Shown: positions 34,118 to 43,150, numbered from the stretch's first letter. The stretch: DNA of 64,000 nt from Streptomyces sp. Go-475 (GCF_003330845.1 NZ_CP026121.1:3205501-3269500); one strand, 5' to 3'. Translations and numbers: made by a program. Notes: generated by a model from the letters alone, not told the origin.

Positions 34118-34726
34118 TCAGGGCATAAGCGTTCCGACCAGCGTCTCCTGGAGTCCACCGAGCCACAGGTAGGCCATCACCATCGGCTTGCGCGGGTCCT
34201 CGTCCGGGAGCCGGTAGAGGAGGTCGGTGTCCTCCTCTTCGGTGATCTCCAGGCGCGAGCCGATCGCGAGGCGCAGGTCGTTCAGGGCGCCGAGCCACTG
34301 CTGCGACTCCGCCGGTGACAGCTTCAGCACCGCTCCGCCCTCGTCGGCCGAGGCCGAGGCGAGCGCGTCCAGGGAGCGGATCACCGCGAGGGCGTTGTCC
34401 CGCTTGCCGGCCCGCAGGTCGTTCTCGGTGTAGCGGCGGAACTCGGCGGAGTAGGCGCGCTGCTCCTCGGCGTCCCGGGGCGAGGCGGGCTGCTCGGGGT
34501 CGCTGTAGGCGTCCGGGAAGAGCCGCTTGAGCACCGGGTCGGAGGGCGGCTCGCTCGGGCCCTCCGCGAACAGCTCGGCGAGCGGGTCGTCGGGGGCGTC
34601 CGCGGCGGGGCCGGGGCCGATGAGCTCCAGGAGCTGGACGGCCAGCGACCGGATGATGGAGATCTCGACGTCGTCGAGGGCGACGGCCGCGCCGCCGCCG
34701 GGAAGCGGTTCGAAGGTTCCGGGCAT
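34118..34726 (-). CDS. DUF2017 protein
   Basis: 202-aa protein of DUF2017: FEPLPGGGAAVALDDVEISI, SLAVQLLELIGPG, then RLFPDAYSD and AYSAEFRRYTENDLRAGKRD, with a C-terminal GLQETLVGTLMP. Known to sit directly next to clpS in actinomycetes, as here. Function unknown. The ATG at 34726 lies 32 bp after the clpS stop, so the two are co-transcribed. Confidence 0.93.
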   Translation of the reverse strand: MPGTFEPLPGGGAAVALDDVEISIIRSLAVQLLELIGPGPAADAPDDPLAELFAEGPSEPPSDPVLKRLFPDAYSDPEQPASPRDAEEQRAYSAEFRRYTENDLRAGKRDNALAVIRSLDALASASADEGGAVLKLSPAESQQWLGALNDLRLAIGSRLEITEEEDTDLLYRLPDEDPRKPMVMAYLWLGGLQETLVGTLMP

Positions 34727-34758
34727 GAACGCCTTTTCACTGCTGGGCGGGCTGCTGG

Positions 34759-35076
34759 CTACTTGCGGTCCTGCTGGAGGGTGGCCCACAGGCCGTAGCC
34801 GTGCATGGCCTGCACATCGCGTTCCATCTCCTCGCGGCTGCCGCTGGAGACGACCGCCCGGCCCTTGTGGTGGACGTCGAGCATGAGCTTGGTGGCCTTG
34901 TCCTTGGAGTAGCCGAAGTACGTCTGGAAGACGTACGTCACATAGCTCATGAGGTTGACCGGGTCGTTGTGGACGATGGTGACCCAGGGGACGTCCGGCT
35001 CGGGTACGGCGAAGACCTCCTCCGCCGACTCGGTGCGTTCGATCTCCAGGGGCGCGGGTGACGTCACACTGCCCAT
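34759..35076 (-). CDS. clpS: ATP-dependent Clp protease adaptor ClpS
   Basis: 105-aa N-degron adaptor that delivers substrates with large hydrophobic N-termini to ClpAP/ClpCP. Seen: [20 protein letters not shown] with the substrate-binding Asn-Asp, [20 protein letters not shown] (the His-x-x-Gly region) and [22 protein letters not shown] at 35076. First gene of the clpS-DUF2017 unit, divergent from pncB across a 97-bp space. Confidence 0.96.
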   Translation of the reverse strand: MGSVTSPAPLEIERTESAEEVFAVPEPDVPWVTIVHNDPVNLMSYVTYVFQTYFGYSKDKATKLMLDVHHKGRAVVSSGSREEMERDVQAMHGYGLWATLQQDRK

Positions 35077-35137
35077 GCTGCCACCCGAGGGGGGTAGTCG
35101 CACAAACGGGCCTGGAAACCGGGGACCTTGATGCAAA

Positions 35138-35166
35138 TCGTCAAACTGACGAAATGGGGGTACGAT
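35138..35166 (+). promoter_or_regulatory. pncB promoter with TCGTCA dyad operator
   Basis: TCGTCA-AAC-TGACGA (35138-35152) is a perfect inverted repeat whose left arm is also the -35, 17 bp before the -10 TACGAT (35161-35166). The start point falls at the pncB ATG (35174), with no ribosome site, so the gene is leaderless. The site may bind an NAD-metabolism repressor of the NrtR type (inference). Confidence 0.65.
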
Positions 35167-35173
35167 CCCGCTC

Positions 35174-36520
35174 ATGAACACAGCGGACCTTGGGCTGCCG
35201 GTGGATGTTCCCTCGACGGCGCTCTTCACGGACCAGTACGAGCTGACCATGCTGCAAGGGGCCCTGAAGGCGGGCACGGCCGAGCGGCGGAGCGTGTTCG
35301 AGGTCTTCACCCGGCGGCTGCCGAACGGGCGCCGCTACGGCGTCGTGGCGGGCACCGGGCGCGTGCTCGACGCGGTGGAGAACTTCCGCTTCGACGCGGG
35401 CGTCCTCGGCTTCCTGCGCGAGCGGGAGATCGTCGACGAGCAGACCCTGGAGTGGCTCGCCGGCTACCGGTTCAGCGGGGACATCTGGGGCTACCCCGAG
35501 GGCGAGGTGTACTTCCCGGGCTCGCCGATCATGCGCGTCGAGGGCAGCTTCGCCGAGTGCGTGCTGCTGGAGACCGTGATCCTGTCGATCCTCAACCACG
35601 ACTCCGCGATCGCCGCGGCGGCCTCGCGCATGTCGGCGGCGGCGGGCGGCCGGCCGCTGATCGAGATGGGCGCCCGGCGCACCCACGAGCTGGCGGCGGT
35701 GGCGGCCTCCCGGGCCGCGTACGTCGGCGGTTTCGCGACCACCTCCGACCTGGCCGCAGGGTTCCGCTACGGCATCCCGACCGTCGGCACCTCCGCGCAC
35801 GCCTTCACCCTGCTGCACGACAGCGAGCGGGACGCCTTCCAGGCCCAGGTGAACACGCTGGGCCGGGGCACCACGCTGCTGGTCGACACCTACGACGTCG
35901 CCGAGGCGGTCCGCACGGCCGTCGACGTCGCCGGGACCGAGCTGGGAGCGGTGCGGATCGACTCCGGGGACCTGCTGCTGGTGGCGCACCGGGTGCGGCA
36001 GCAGCTGGACGAGCTGGGCGCGACGGACACGAAGATCATCGTGACCTCGGACCTGGACGAGTACGCGATCGCCTCGCTGGCGGCGGCGCCCGTGGACGCC
36101 TACGGCGTCGGCACGCAGCTGGTGACCGGCTCCGGCCACCCGACCTCCTCGATGGTCTACAAGCTGGTCGCGCGGGCCGAGTCCGCCGACCCGAAGGCGC
36201 CGCTGGTGCCGGTGGCGAAGAAGTCCAGCGGCGGCAAGACGTCGGTGGGCGGACGCAAGTGGGCCGCGCGGCGGCTGGACGCGCACGGGGTCGCCGAGGC
36301 CGAGGTGATCGGCACCGGGCCGGTGCCCGGGCGGCTCGCGGACCGGCAGCTGCTGGTGGAGCTGGTCAAGGGCGGCGAGGTCGTGGCCCGCGAACCGCTG
36401 GACGCGGCGCGCGACCGGCACGCGGCGGCGCGCGCGGGCCTGCCGATGTCGGCGACGCAGCTCTCGCGCGGGGAACCGGTCATTCCGACGGAGTACGTCC
36501 AGGGGCCTTCGGGTAGTTAG
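35174..36520 (+). CDS. pncB: Nicotinate phosphoribosyltransferase
   Basis: 448-aa enzyme of NAD salvage: nicotinate + PRPP + ATP to nicotinate mononucleotide. Seen: [19 protein letters not shown], the Asn-rich [27 protein letters not shown] (active-site region), [10 protein letters not shown] and the phosphate-binding [20 protein letters not shown]. Next to pncA on the same strand. No ribosome site; the ATG coincides with the predicted transcription start. Confidence 0.96.
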   Translation: MNTADLGLPVDVPSTALFTDQYELTMLQGALKAGTAERRSVFEVFTRRLPNGRRYGVVAGTGRVLDAVENFRFDAGVLGFLREREIVDEQTLEWLAGYRFSGDIWGYPEGEVYFPGSPIMRVEGSFAECVLLETVILSILNHDSAIAAAASRMSAAAGGRPLIEMGARRTHELAAVAASRAAYVGGFATTSDLAAGFRYGIPTVGTSAHAFTLLHDSERDAFQAQVNTLGRGTTLLVDTYDVAEAVRTAVDVAGTELGAVRIDSGDLLLVAHRVRQQLDELGATDTKIIVTSDLDEYAIASLAAAPVDAYGVGTQLVTGSGHPTSSMVYKLVARAESADPKAPLVPVAKKSSGGKTSVGGRKWAARRLDAHGVAEAEVIGTGPVPGRLADRQLLVELVKGGEVVAREPLDAARDRHAAARAGLPMSATQLSRGEPVIPTEYVQGPSGS

Positions 36521-36657
36521 AGCCTGCCGGACAGCCCCGGGCGGACGGGCGTGCGGCGATGCGCCGACCCGTGCCCCTCCCGTCTCCTCCCCCAAGTCAA
36601 TAGGCTCGGAAGTTCACCGGCCGGGCTTGCCGACCTCATAGCCGAAGGACACCGACC

Positions 36658-37248
36658 ATGCGCCGCGCCTTGATCGTCGTAGACGTGCAGAACGACTTCT
36701 GCGAGGGGGGCAGCCTCGCGGTGGCCGGCGGTGCCGATGTGGCCGCCGCCGTCACCGAGCTGATCGGACAGGCCGGCGGGTCCGGCTACCAGCACGTCGT
36801 GGCCACCCGCGACCACCACATCGCGCCCGGCGGGCACTTCTCCACCAACCCGGACTACGTCCGCTCCTGGCCCGCGCACTGCGTCGCCGGCACGGAGGGC
36901 GTCGGCTTCCACCCCAACTTCGCCCCCGCGGTCGCCTCCGGGTCGATCGACGCGGTGTTCGACAAGGGGGCGTACGCGGCGGCGTACAGCGGTTTCGAGG
37001 GCACGGACGAGAACGGGACGAAGCTGGCCGACTGGCTCCGCTCCCGCGAGGTCACCGAGGTCGACGTGGTCGGCATCGCCACGGACCACTGCGTGCGCGC
37101 CACGGCCCTGGACGCCGCGAAGGAGGGCTTCCGCACGCACGTCCTGCTCGACCTCACGGCCGGAGTGGCCCAGGAGACCACCGAGCGGGCCCTGGAGGAG
37201 CTGCGGGAAGCGGGCGTGGAGCTGTCGGGGAAGCCGGTCGTGCAGTAG
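36658..37248 (+). CDS. pncA: Nicotinamidase (isochorismatase family)
   Basis: 196-aa cysteine hydrolase converting nicotinamide to nicotinate, which PncB then uses. Triad: Asp 9 (VVDVQNDF), Lys near 103 (FDKGAY) and Cys near 144 (DHCVRATA). Metal ligands lie in ATRDHH and HFS near 50-62. The Asp-x-x-Asn-Asp-Phe start matches nicotinamidase. GAAGGA precedes the ATG. 137 bp from pncB, so it may have its own promoter. Confidence 0.94.
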   Translation: MRRALIVVDVQNDFCEGGSLAVAGGADVAAAVTELIGQAGGSGYQHVVATRDHHIAPGGHFSTNPDYVRSWPAHCVAGTEGVGFHPNFAPAVASGSIDAVFDKGAYAAAYSGFEGTDENGTKLADWLRSREVTEVDVVGIATDHCVRATALDAAKEGFRTHVLLDLTAGVAQETTERALEELREAGVELSGKPVVQ

Positions 37249-37315
37249 GTGTCCGGCGGTCCCCCGGGCCGTGGGCCCGAGGCGACCGCCGGTGACCTGT
37301 GAGCGTCGGTGACCG

Positions 37316-37699
37316 CTAGGCGCGGATTCCTCCGATGTTGATGTCGTCGCAGCTTCGCTCGATGAACTCGCCGACGCGGACGCTGGCCAGCTTCGACCTG
37401 TCCCGCTCGTCCTCCTCGGGGTGCGCGTACCACTCCAGGAGCCGGTCGAATTCCTCGACGATGCCGTCGGGCGCCATGGCCTGAAGGTCCTGGATGACGT
37501 GCCGGCGATCGTGCGGAGTCAGTTCCTCCGCACGGGAGAGGTCGAGCGGCGCGGCCTCCTCGCAGAAATCCGCCGCCGCGGCTGTTTCCCGGAACGCGTC
37601 CACATCGACGGTTTCCCCGCCCGTGCGCATCCAGGTGACCGCGAAGAACGCGGCGGCGGCGACGGCGGCACAGCTGACGACCCACAGTACCTTCGACAT
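37316..37699 (-). CDS. Small single-helix membrane protein, last gene of the ECF cluster
   Basis: 127-aa protein with one TM helix (VLWVVSCAAVAAAAFFAVTW) and an extracytoplasmic acidic helical domain (DAFRETAAAADFCEEAAPLD; VIQDLQAMAPDGIVEEFDRL) that has two Cys residues, near 46 and close to the C-terminus (RSCDDINIGG). Its ATG overlaps the TGA of the metalloprotease gene, showing translational coupling. No family recognised; a protease partner or inhibitor is conceivable from the coupling. Confidence 0.7.
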   Translation of the reverse strand: MSKVLWVVSCAAVAAAAFFAVTWMRTGGETVDVDAFRETAAAADFCEEAAPLDLSRAEELTPHDRRHVIQDLQAMAPDGIVEEFDRLLEWYAHPEEDERDRSKLASVRVGEFIERSCDDINIGGIRA

Positions 37700-38220
37700 C
37701 ACGTACCCGCCTTAATGGCGTTCAGGTCGTGCTGGTCGTAGTACTGCGGCCAGATCTCCACGCGCATGCACGAATTGTTGTCCGTGTCATTGCTCTTGCT
37801 GCGGTGGCCGAGATCCCCGGTGTGGCCGAATTCGTGGCAGCCCAGGCTCTTCCATTGGGACGCCGTCTTGTACTGGTAGGTGTTGAAACGCACCCGCATG
37901 ATGTCGCAGGACGTCCACAGCGCGTTCCAGTCGGTGCAGTCGGCCTTACCGTGCCAGCCGTTGTCGCCGTAATTGGAGTCGTAGACCTCGATGTCACCGC
38001 CGCCCCACGACGTGGTGATGACACTTCTCTCCAGCTGGCTCTTGCCGTGGTTCATCGCCTTGGTGCCGTTGGCGGTGAGGCTGAACCCCTTGACCGCCTG
38101 GTTCCGGTTGTCCGGGTCGGTTCCGTTGTCGTCGTGGCCGGCGTGCGCGGTGAACGGCACGCTCAGGGCGAGGGCCGCGGACACCGCCACCACGGCCATG
38201 AGTCTGCGCGAGCTCTTCAC
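37699..38220 (-). CDS. Secreted zinc metalloprotease, snapalysin-like size, HExxHxxGxxH
   Basis: 173-aa exported protein. Signal peptide MAVVAVSAALALSVPFTAHA, then a mature domain of about 145 residues with the metzincin-type zinc motif HEFGHTGDLGH near 130-140, in which all three His ligands and the Glu are present. Three other Cys residues are near 94-105 (DCTDW, SCDIM) and one precedes the motif (GCHEFGH). It is much smaller than M6 or M4 proteases and, unlike snapalysin, has His as third ligand. GTG start at 38220 with GGGAG upstream. Located in the ECF sigma cluster. Confidence 0.8.
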   Translation of the reverse strand: MKSSRRLMAVVAVSAALALSVPFTAHAGHDDNGTDPDNRNQAVKGFSLTANGTKAMNHGKSQLERSVITTSWGGGDIEVYDSNYGDNGWHGKADCTDWNALWTSCDIMRVRFNTYQYKTASQWKSLGCHEFGHTGDLGHRSKSNDTDNNSCMRVEIWPQYYDQHDLNAIKAGT

Positions 38221-38278
38221 GATGTTCTACTCCCTTGCGAGGCGAGACGGGGCGAGACGAGGACAGGACCGGGCGGCG

Positions 38279-39061
38279 TCACGTGGACGACGGGTACGGA
38301 GTCGGCTCGGAGCCGTCGTTCGTCGAGTCGTCCGGCACCGGCTCGGTGGCACCGTCGTCCGGCACCTCGTTCTGCTGGTCGCCGTTGGCCGGCACGGGCT
38401 GCGGCAGGACGGTGAGCTGCCCGGCGTTGGCCGGGTCGAGCAGCCGCTTGAGCTCCGCGTAGAAGTCCGTGTTGGTCCGCCCCTCGATGAGCGGGAACAG
38501 CGGCCCCTCAGGGTCGGCGGACGACTTCGTGAGGCCGTCCTTGACCAGGACCCTGCCCTGACTGCTCACGTACCTCCATGTCGTGAGCATGACATCCTTG
38601 TCCAGGAAGAAGTAGCCGGTGTCGCCCACCTGGCTCCAGGTGAGGTGCTCCATCTGGTAGGCGTTGCCGGCCCCGTCCCAGCCCCACTCCTCGACCGTGA
38701 TGGTCGACGGGACCTCGTAGCCGCTCTTCTTCATCACGGCGTCGACCCGGAGCTTCACGTTGCGCGCCTGGTCGATGCCGCCCTCCTCCGCGCTGCCGAC
38801 CTTCCGGCCGGGCTCGGCGCTCAGCACCGTCCCGCGCACGAGGACCGGGGACGTTCCCACCAACGCGTTCACGGTGCTGAAGCTGAAGTCCTCCCGGCCG
38901 TGCACGACCCGTTCCGGGTGCGCGTCACGGTGCGCGGACGAGCCCGCCGCCGAGGACGACCCTTCCGCCGAGGCCGAGGCCGTGGCGATCCCGCCCGCCA
39001 CGGCCCCGATCACCGCCGCGGCGGCGAGCGCACGCAGGAATCCCCCTGATTTCACTTTCAC
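38279..39061 (-). CDS. Secreted protein of the ECF cluster
   Basis: 260-aa exported protein. Signal peptide with the hydrophobic segment LAAAAVIGAVAGGIATASASA. The mature part is beta-rich (VRGTVLSAEPGRKV; VKLRVDAVMKKSG; TVEEWGWDGAG) and ends with an acidic, Pro/Thr-rich tail of about 45 residues. The organisation (PVLVRGTVLSAE ... LRVDAVMKKSG) resembles the extracytoplasmic domain of the coupled membrane protein (IVTGTVSGTEA ... RLNVEKYLKPS), suggesting a common beta domain. GTG start. No family recognised. Confidence 0.75.
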   Translation of the reverse strand: MKVKSGGFLRALAAAAVIGAVAGGIATASASAEGSSSAAGSSAHRDAHPERVVHGREDFSFSTVNALVGTSPVLVRGTVLSAEPGRKVGSAEEGGIDQARNVKLRVDAVMKKSGYEVPSTITVEEWGWDGAGNAYQMEHLTWSQVGDTGYFFLDKDVMLTTWRYVSSQGRVLVKDGLTKSSADPEGPLFPLIEGRTNTDFYAELKRLLDPANAGQLTVLPQPVPANGDQQNEVPDDGATEPVPDDSTNDGSEPTPYPSST

Positions 39062-39153
39062 AAGCCCCCCACGGAGACAGAAAGAAATCTTTCCCTGACT
39101 GTGATCGCGCCGACAGTAGCAGGTGGGAGATCACCGAGGAAGGGAAATATTTT

Positions 39154-39717
39154 CTATCCGCGCCCCGAGCAGGCGGGGGCATCAGGATTACTGGCTTCCG
39201 CTTCCATCCATTCCCACGTCGGCTCGATCTCCCCGCCCGTGAAAAGCAGCGGCACCTCGCCGTCGAACCGCGAGACGCTCACCAGTACTCGCGCTCCCGT
39301 TTTGTAGGCCGCACCGTCTTCTTGCGGTACCAGGAATTCCGTTTTTTCGGGGCCCGTCGAGGGCTTGAGATACTTCTCGACATTCAGCCGGATGCGCACC
39401 TTTTCGTCACCCGCGGCCTCCGTACCGCTCACCGTGCCCGTCACGATCAGCTTCGAGCAGGCGACGATCCCCGACTGGTCCGGCTTCGCCTCCGTCTCCT
39501 CGGGGGAGGACCAGGGGGCCCACAGGGTGAGGAGCAGCGCCGCGGACGCCGCGAGGCCCAGGGACGCCAGCAGTGCGTTGCGGACCCGGTTGCCGCGCGG
39601 CGCCGGGGGCGGGGCTGCGGCCGGCTGCTCGTCCTCCTCCAGGAGACCTCCGATGAACCTCAGCTTCTCCCCCATGAGGGCCTCCATCTCCGGGTCTCCC
39701 GACCGCGCGTCCTTCAC
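39154..39717 (-). CDS. Membrane protein coupled to the ECF sigma factor, probable anti-sigma factor
   Basis: 187-aa single-pass protein: about 50 cytosolic residues (MEALMGEKLRFIGGLLEEDE), TM helix ALLASLGLAASAALLLTLWA and an extracytoplasmic beta domain (KLIVTGTVSGTEAAGDEKVR; TEFLVPQEDGAAYKTG). GTG start at 39717 overlaps the sigma stop as GTGA, the usual arrangement for anti-sigma genes. It has no zinc-finger (HxxxCxxC) motif, so if it is an anti-sigma factor it is of an atypical class. Function is inferred from context. Confidence 0.75.
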   Translation of the reverse strand: MKDARSGDPEMEALMGEKLRFIGGLLEEDEQPAAAPPPAPRGNRVRNALLASLGLAASAALLLTLWAPWSSPEETEAKPDQSGIVACSKLIVTGTVSGTEAAGDEKVRIRLNVEKYLKPSTGPEKTEFLVPQEDGAAYKTGARVLVSVSRFDGEVPLLFTGGEIEPTWEWMEAEASNPDAPACSGRG

Positions 39718-40238
39718 CGCTCCACCACCGCATCCGCTTCGAGACGTTCCCGCATGGCCCGGACAGCCGCGTGCAGACGGCTCTTGACGGTGCCGGCGGG
39801 TATGGCCAGCACCTCGGCGATCCGGGGCACGGTCAGGTCCGCGTAGTACCGCAGGATCAGCACCTGCCGCTGGAGCGCGGGCAGCGCGTCGAGGCCCTCG
39901 GCGACGGCCAGCGTGAGCAGCTCGTCCTCCGGCCCCGGCACGGTCTCCCGCCACGCGCCCATGGTCCTGAGCCGCTCGCTGACGCGCTCCTGCCGGTTCC
40001 TGCCGCGGTGCCAGTCCACCGCGTAGTTGGAGGCCACCGCCACGGCCCACGCGCCCAGGTCCCGGGGCGCCTCGGCCCCCCGGGCGAGCCGTTCGACCAG
40101 GCGGAGCCGCACCTGCTGCACGCCGTCGGCGTGATCGTCCCGTGGGACCCCGCCCAGCGCCAGCACCGCCTTCACACGGCGGATCTGCGCGACGCTGAGA
40201 AGATCCTGTTCCTCGGCCAGCACAGTCCCCCACCGCAT
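39714..40238 (-). CDS. ECF RNA polymerase sigma factor
   Basis: 174-aa group IV sigma factor. Region 2: DHADGVQQVRLRLVERLARG, WAVAVASNYAVDWHRGRNRQ. Region 4: LPALQRQVLILRYYADLTVP, RIAEVLAIPAGTVKSRLHAA. A putative autoregulatory promoter GGAAAA-N16-CGTT lies 45 bp upstream. Start ATG at 40238, or GTG five codons later. The gene leads a minus-strand cluster with the membrane protein, a secreted protein, a secreted metalloprotease and a small membrane protein. Confidence 0.92.
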   Translation of the reverse strand: MRWGTVLAEEQDLLSVAQIRRVKAVLALGGVPRDDHADGVQQVRLRLVERLARGAEAPRDLGAWAVAVASNYAVDWHRGRNRQERVSERLRTMGAWRETVPGPEDELLTLAVAEGLDALPALQRQVLILRYYADLTVPRIAEVLAIPAGTVKSRLHAAVRAMRERLEADAVVER

Positions 40239-40282
40239 CCCCTCGACGGCACCGTCACTACTGAGACGGAGGAGCAGGGGGA

Positions 40283-40308
40283 AACGTTCGCCCCGGGGGA
40301 GATTTTCC
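40283..40308 (-). promoter_or_regulatory. ECF-type promoter of the sigma gene
   Basis: GGAAAA (40308-40303), a 16-bp spacer and CGTT (40286-40283) match the general ECF pattern GGAAC-N16-CGTT, consistent with autoregulation. Confidence 0.5.
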
Positions 40309-40322
40309 GGCTGCCGGGCGCT

Positions 40323-40667
40323 CTACGCGGGAGTCGCCGGGCGCCGCAGCAGTGACCTGATCGGGCGCCACAGTTCCTGGACCAGGTCCGGGCTGCCGAC
40401 GACACCGTTGTCGGGGGCCGTGCGCCATATGAGGCCGTCGGGGTGGTGAAGGACCGCGGTGACCTCGTCCGGGGTCGGCGGGGCGGCGTTGCCGCGCAGG
40501 TACACCGAGCGCAGGCCGAGGTTGCGGAGCCTGGTCAGGGCTCGGGCGCGGTTCGCGGAATGAACCAGGACGCGGACGGCGCCGGAGCCGTCGGCGGCGG
40601 GGCTGGGCAGGTTCAGTGCCACCACCACCGTGCCGTTCGGCAGCTTGCAGAAACCTCCTGCGGCCAT
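40323..40667 (-). CDS. Conserved hypothetical protein
   Basis: 114-aa cytosolic protein without signal or TM segment: FCKLPNGTVVVALNLPS, VRVLVHSANRARALTRLRNLG, then GDEVTAVLHH-like segment (PTPDEVTAVLHHPDGLIWR) and a C-terminal RPIRSLLRRP. Good codon bias. Same strand as and 84 bp upstream of the ECF sigma gene, with the ECF promoter-like elements between, so not necessarily in the operon. No family recognised. Confidence 0.65.
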   Translation of the reverse strand: MAAGGFCKLPNGTVVVALNLPSPAADGSGAVRVLVHSANRARALTRLRNLGLRSVYLRGNAAPPTPDEVTAVLHHPDGLIWRTAPDNGVVGSPDLVQELWRPIRSLLRRPATPA

Positions 40668-40789
40668 GTGGTCATACCCCCGTGTCGGTCGGTGTCAATA
40701 AGCGAGCCACAGGACGCACCTAAACACGGATCGGCGGTGACCCGCCAGTGGGTCACCGCCGATCATGCTCTGACCTGCTAAAACGCGAT

Positions 40790-43150
40790 CTACTTCACCG
40801 CGGGGCCGACCTCGAGCTCGATCGTCGAGCCGTCGCCGGCCTCCTTGAGGATCTTGATTTTGGTGTTGGTGTCAGTGATCTTGACGCCGGCGGCGTCGTT
40901 CGACTCGTCGTAGTAGTCGTGGGTGCGGTCGTTGAAGACCGGCACGCCCTTCGACGACGGGATGCGGGTCGCCACGCCCGCCTTGTGCAGCGTCATGCCG
41001 TCCGTGCGGAACGTGCTGAACGGCGCGTCGTAGCTCTGGATGCGGTTGCGCATCAGCGTGCCGTCGGCCCACTTCATGGGCGTCGGGTGCGAGTCGATCG
41101 GCAGCAGCAGACCGGTGCCCGGGTGCTCGCTGGTGTTGTTGTCCGCCTGGGAGGTGTCCCACTTCCAGATCAGCAGGCCGTTCTGGTACGCGTAGTGCTC
41201 CACCCAGTCCGGACGGGTGTCGGTGAAGCCGAAGTTGTACGGGCCGGCCTTGAGGGTCTTGTCGTACGACACGTACTGGCGGTTCTCCGCGATGTAGTAC
41301 TGCGCGTAGTCCTTGGTGAAGGACTCGCCCATGCGGGAGAAGCCCTTCGCCGTCCAGGCCGCGTCCGCGGACTCGGCGTCGTCGGAGAAGACGGTGGCGC
41401 CGTCGGCGGTCACGGCGATCCGGTCGGCCGTGAAGCCCTTCATCGCCAGGCCGCCGTCGGTCTGGTAGCGGAAGCGCAGGTCGAACTTCTTGCCCGCGTA
41501 GGCGTCCAGGGAGTACGCCAGCTTCTTGTAGCCGTCGACCGCGCCGCTCAGGGCCGGCTTGTCGCTGCCGTCCCGCGGGATCGGCCTGCCGTCCACGGTG
41601 CCGTCCAGGGCGGTCCAGTTGGCGCCGCCGTCGGTCGAGACCTCGGCGTAGAGGTGGTCGTAGTTGGCCTCGATCTCGTACCAGCCGTCGAGGGTCAGCG
41701 ACGCCGACGTCTTCCCGGTCAGGTCGACGGAGCGGGTCAGCGTGTTCTTCAGGTTGTTGCCGCTGCCGCTCCACCACTGGGTGGCGCCCTGGGCCGGGGT
41801 GACCAGCCGGGTGGTGACGGCCTTCTTGGGCAGCTCCACCACCAGGGCCTGCTTGTGCTTGGTGTTGTACTCCGCCACGCCCAGCTTGTGCCAGGAGTCG
41901 ACACCCGCCTTGGCGCGGTCGTAGTTCAGCCAGCCCAGCTGGAGCTTGTCCCAGGCGGTCATGTCGCCGGGCAGGTCGCCGATCTCGTTCTTGCCGGTGC
42001 CCAGCCAGGAACCGGACGACATCAGCGTCCAGAAACCGGTGGAGTTCTCGCCGCCCGCGGTGTCGTAGTGGTCGGGCAGGCCGAGGTCGTGCCCGTACTC
42101 GTGGGCGTAGACGCCGAGTCCGCCGTTCTCCGGCTGGACGGTGTAGTCGCCGACCCAGATGCCGGTGTCGCCGATCTTCGCGCCGCCGAGCTTGTTGTTC
42201 TCGGGGCCGGTGGCGCCGGCGTCGGTGCCGAAGGCGTACCAGCGGTGGGCCCAGATCGCGTCCTCGCCCTGGGCGCCGCCGCCCGCGGACTCGTCCTCGC
42301 CTGCGTGCACGACCTGGAAGTGGTCGATGTAGCCGTCGGACTCGTTGAAGTCGCCGTCGCCGTCGAAGTCGTAGCGGTCCCACTGGTCGTACTGCTTGAC
42401 GTCCGCCTTGATCTCGGCGTCGGTCTTCCCAGCTGCCTTCTGCTGGGAGACCCACGCGTTCAGACCGTCGCTGACGACGTTCCACACGCTCGGGCAGTTG
42501 GTGTCGCCGCAGGCGTTGTTGCCGTAACGGGCCTCGTTGTAGGGGACCTTGACCCAGTCGGAGACCTCGCCCTCGACCGAGTAACGGCCGGAGGACTGCT
42601 TCTCGTAGTACTTCTTCACCGACTCGGTGTTCTTGCCGGTGCCGAAGTAGAGGTCCTCGAAGTACTCGCGGTCGTAGTCCGCGCGCCAGGCCGTGGAGTT
42701 GTCCTTCTTGCGGTCCGGCTTGGGTATCTGGTTGTGCAGGGGACCCGGGGTGCCGCCGTAGCGGCTGTCTATCTGGTCGCCGAACTCGACCAGGATCGTG
42801 AAGATCTTGTCGGTCTTCTCGCGGCCGAGCTCGACGTACTTGCTGTCGCCCTTCTTGCTCTTGAGCTGGACGACCTTCGAGCCCTCACGGTTCCTGACCG
42901 TGGCCTTGCCGGAGATGACCTGGTTCAGGGCCTCCTGGCGCTGCGCCTCCTGGGTCTTGCTCAGCGGGCCTTCGAGGTCGTGCTCGTCGTGCTGGTGATC
43001 CGCCGGGTCGCGCCGGTCCACGGTGGTGGGCCGGGGAGCGGAGGTGTGGTCGTCCGCCTGGGCCACGCCGTGGGCCGAGAGGGTGGCGGTGGCCGCCGCG
43101 AGCGCCACACCGATGGCAGCCGCTCTGAACGTCCAGGGTCTGCTGGTCAC
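40790..43150 (-). CDS. Secreted immune inhibitor A (M6) metalloprotease
   Basis: 786-aa exported protease. Signal peptide (AAAIGVALAAATATLSAHG), prodomain to about 100, then the M6 catalytic domain with zinc motif AHEYGHDLGLPDHYD near 349-363 and a Met-turn in WTLMSSGSW. Calcium-binding-like RYDFDGDGDFNESDG near 265 and C-terminal beta domains (WYEIEANYDHLYAEVS; RFRYQTDGGLAMKG, MAM/jelly-roll like). Degrades extracellular proteins; the family includes B. thuringiensis InhA. It stands alone behind an AT-rich promoter region of 400 bp. Confidence 0.95.
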   Translation of the reverse strand: MTSRPWTFRAAAIGVALAAATATLSAHGVAQADDHTSAPRPTTVDRRDPADHQHDEHDLEGPLSKTQEAQRQEALNQVISGKATVRNREGSKVVQLKSKKGDSKYVELGREKTDKIFTILVEFGDQIDSRYGGTPGPLHNQIPKPDRKKDNSTAWRADYDREYFEDLYFGTGKNTESVKKYYEKQSSGRYSVEGEVSDWVKVPYNEARYGNNACGDTNCPSVWNVVSDGLNAWVSQQKAAGKTDAEIKADVKQYDQWDRYDFDGDGDFNESDGYIDHFQVVHAGEDESAGGGAQGEDAIWAHRWYAFGTDAGATGPENNKLGGAKIGDTGIWVGDYTVQPENGGLGVYAHEYGHDLGLPDHYDTAGGENSTGFWTLMSSGSWLGTGKNEIGDLPGDMTAWDKLQLGWLNYDRAKAGVDSWHKLGVAEYNTKHKQALVVELPKKAVTTRLVTPAQGATQWWSGSGNNLKNTLTRSVDLTGKTSASLTLDGWYEIEANYDHLYAEVSTDGGANWTALDGTVDGRPIPRDGSDKPALSGAVDGYKKLAYSLDAYAGKKFDLRFRYQTDGGLAMKGFTADRIAVTADGATVFSDDAESADAAWTAKGFSRMGESFTKDYAQYYIAENRQYVSYDKTLKAGPYNFGFTDTRPDWVEHYAYQNGLLIWKWDTSQADNNTSEHPGTGLLLPIDSHPTPMKWADGTLMRNRIQSYDAPFSTFRTDGMTLHKAGVATRIPSSKGVPVFNDRTHDYYDESNDAAGVKITDTNTKIKILKEAGDGSTIELEVGPAVK

